Of a stretch of 64,000 bases of DNA, positions 63,212 to 64,000 are shown piece after piece; within the stretch, counting starts at the first letter, position 1, and every line of letters begins with the position of its first letter. Both the position numbers and the translations under genes were made by a program. The stretch comes from JAPOXR01 sp965214695 (GTDB lineage: Bacteria > Pseudomonadota > Alphaproteobacteria > Rhodobacterales > Rhodobacteraceae). Below the pieces are notes generated by a model. That model saw only the letters and a program-made list of their open reading frames with translations. It did no database searches and was not told where the DNA came from. The stretch lies in NCBI GenBank assembly GCA_965214695.1, contig OZ243967.1:806001-870000 (forward strand), written 5' to 3'.

Positions 63212-63240
63212 CCTATCCCGCCACTTGCAAACAATGTCAA
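63212..63240 (-). promoter_or_regulatory. Candidate rplM-rpsI promoter
   Basis: On the minus strand TTGACA (63235-63240) is followed after 17 bases by GATAGG (63212-63217), a consensus -35 with a poor -10. It lies 54 bases before the rplM ATG. Confidence 0.45.
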
Positions 63241-63277
63241 CAAGTATTTCTTTGCCGTTGTTTTTGAATACCTTACT

Positions 63278-63301
63278 TATGGGGTAACATAATACCCCAT
63301 A
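63278..63301. repeat. Perfect 9-bp palindrome between thioesterase and rplM
   Basis: Arms TATGGGGTA (63278-63286) and TACCCCATA (63293-63301) flank ACATAA. No T tract follows on the minus strand, so a simple terminator is not obvious. An operator or a factor-dependent stop for the thioesterase transcript is possible. Confidence 0.65.
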
Positions 63302-63312
63302 CCAATTCCCCA

Positions 63313-63729
63313 TCACCTGTCGGGAATGGAATAGGTCATTGCGGCCCGGGCAACCGGCTGTTCCTGCGCCGCCGAATAGACCAGAACATCACCCACGGCC
63401 AGCCGCCGTCCCAGCTTCAGCAGGCGAGCCTCGGCAACGAGATCAACCGGCTCGGGCCGGCGCATGAAATCGATCGAGGAATTCGTGGTCACCGCCAGCG
63501 CCTTGGGTCCGATGGCCGACAGGACCAGGAGGTAGGTCGAGACGTCCGCCAGCATGAAGATGGTCGGCCCCGACACCGTGCCGCCCGGCCGCAACTCGCC
63601 ATTGCCGATACGCATCCTGACCACCGCCCTGCCATCCCGGCACTCTTCGAGCCGGATGCGTCCCGCGACCTGCGGAAACTCCCGCTCCATGAACAGCTGC
63701 AAATCCTCGACTGACATCATCTGCTGCAT
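63313..63729 (-). CDS. PaaI-family hotdog thioesterase
   Basis: The 138-residue protein has the hotdog block ELRPGGTVSGPTIFMLADVS, with the conserved Gly and catalytic Asp-type residues, and LAVTTNSSIDFMRRPEP. It should hydrolyse acyl- or aryl-CoA esters. It lies upstream of rplM and is divergent from an enoyl-CoA hydratase, an arrangement frequent in alphaproteobacteria. The start is the ATG at 63729; an ATG at 63717 is an alternative. Confidence 0.88.
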   Translation of the reverse strand: MQQMMSVEDLQLFMEREFPQVAGRIRLEECRDGRAVVRMRIGNGELRPGGTVSGPTIFMLADVSTYLLVLSAIGPKALAVTTNSSIDFMRRPEPVDLVAEARLLKLGRRLAVGDVLVYSAAQEQPVARAAMTYSIPDR

Positions 63730-63800
63730 GTTTCACCTATGCACGGGCTGCGGGTTCATTTACATCCCGCACCATCCAGACAAACGACACGGAGGTCGCA

Positions 63801-64000
63801 ATGGACCACGAATTCCTGCTCCTGGACAAGGCGGATTCGATTGCCACGCTTACATTGAACTCGCCGGACACGCTCAATGCCTTGTCGGAGGAGATGATCG
63901 GTGGATTGCAGCAGGCATTTGACGAGCTGGAGGAAGACCGGTCGATCAGATCGGTGATCATCAGGTCAACTGGTCGCGCATTCTGCGCCGGACATGATCT
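63801..64000 (+). CDS. Enoyl-CoA hydratase family protein (partial)
   Basis: The first 66 residues of a crotonase-fold protein are visible before the right edge: IATLTLNSPDTLNALSEEM and the first oxyanion motif AFCAGHD. The ATG at 63801 follows GGAGG by five bases. It is divergent from the thioesterase. The reaction cannot be fixed from this part. Confidence 0.88.
   Translation, partial: MDHEFLLLDKADSIATLTLNSPDTLNALSEEMIGGLQQAFDELEEDRSIRSVIIRSTGRAFCAGHD

Overview
The window is a GC-rich chromosomal segment of an alphaproteobacterium. Evidence for this is the order thioesterase (paaI-like) - rplM - rpsI - argC - ccmE - ccmF - ccmH, a divergent uvrA/ssb pair, an MnmA with the alphaproteobacterial N-terminus, and an alphaproteobacterial-type GyrA. 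I found no tRNA, rRNA or intact insertion sequence.

Layout. 1-5.3 kb (minus): a family-5 peptide-type ABC importer (dppF fragment, dppD, dppC, dppB, binding protein) behind an XRE-cupin regulator. 5.5-16.1 kb: nucleoside hydrolase, SelO, an EamA transporter, a CPA1 Na+/H+ antiporter, a Fur-family regulator, enolase, a two-gene unit (TIR-like 211-residue protein plus DUF2188), anmK and tyrS. 16.5-18.7 kb (minus): a DUF3179 protein, a periplasmic cyclophilin and coaD. 18.9-23.5 kb (plus): a valine-degradation operon (mmsA, acyl-CoA dehydrogenase, 3-hydroxyisobutyryl-CoA hydrolase, mmsB). 23.5-28.1 kb: uvrA, ssb and a DprA-like gene.

28.1-44.1 kb is the accessory part. A squalene-epoxidase-like FAD domain and an oxidosqualene cyclase are fused in one 1119-residue protein. 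It is followed by an RND/MMPL exporter, a GPP34-cytochrome P450 fusion, a decayed transposase and a LolA-like periplasmic protein. Squalene synthase lies just past gyrA. Together these could make squalene, epoxidise and cyclise it to a sterol-like triterpenoid, oxidise the product and move it across the envelope. GC falls to about 50% in the exporter and P450 genes, which suggests transfer. The stretch is bracketed by gyrA on the right (40.0-42.8 kb) and by a tiny in-frame gyrA relic on the left (28,166-28,393). The relic keeps the gyrA start, stop and 3' flank but has lost the whole gene body.

44.5-64 kb is mostly housekeeping: a methyltransferase, gluQ, hisI, an IscU-like scaffold, an outer-membrane barrel, recG, ligA, mnmA, an M20 peptidase, a second methyltransferase, an enoyl-CoA hydratase, the cytochrome c maturation genes, argC, rpsI, rplM, a thioesterase and the start of another enoyl-CoA hydratase.

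A recurring oddity is short tandem duplication at gene boundaries: three 46-nt units across the fur/eno junction, two 27-nt units at the EamA start, 30-nt units over the antiporter stop codon, and a 30-nt period in the LolA-like signal peptide.
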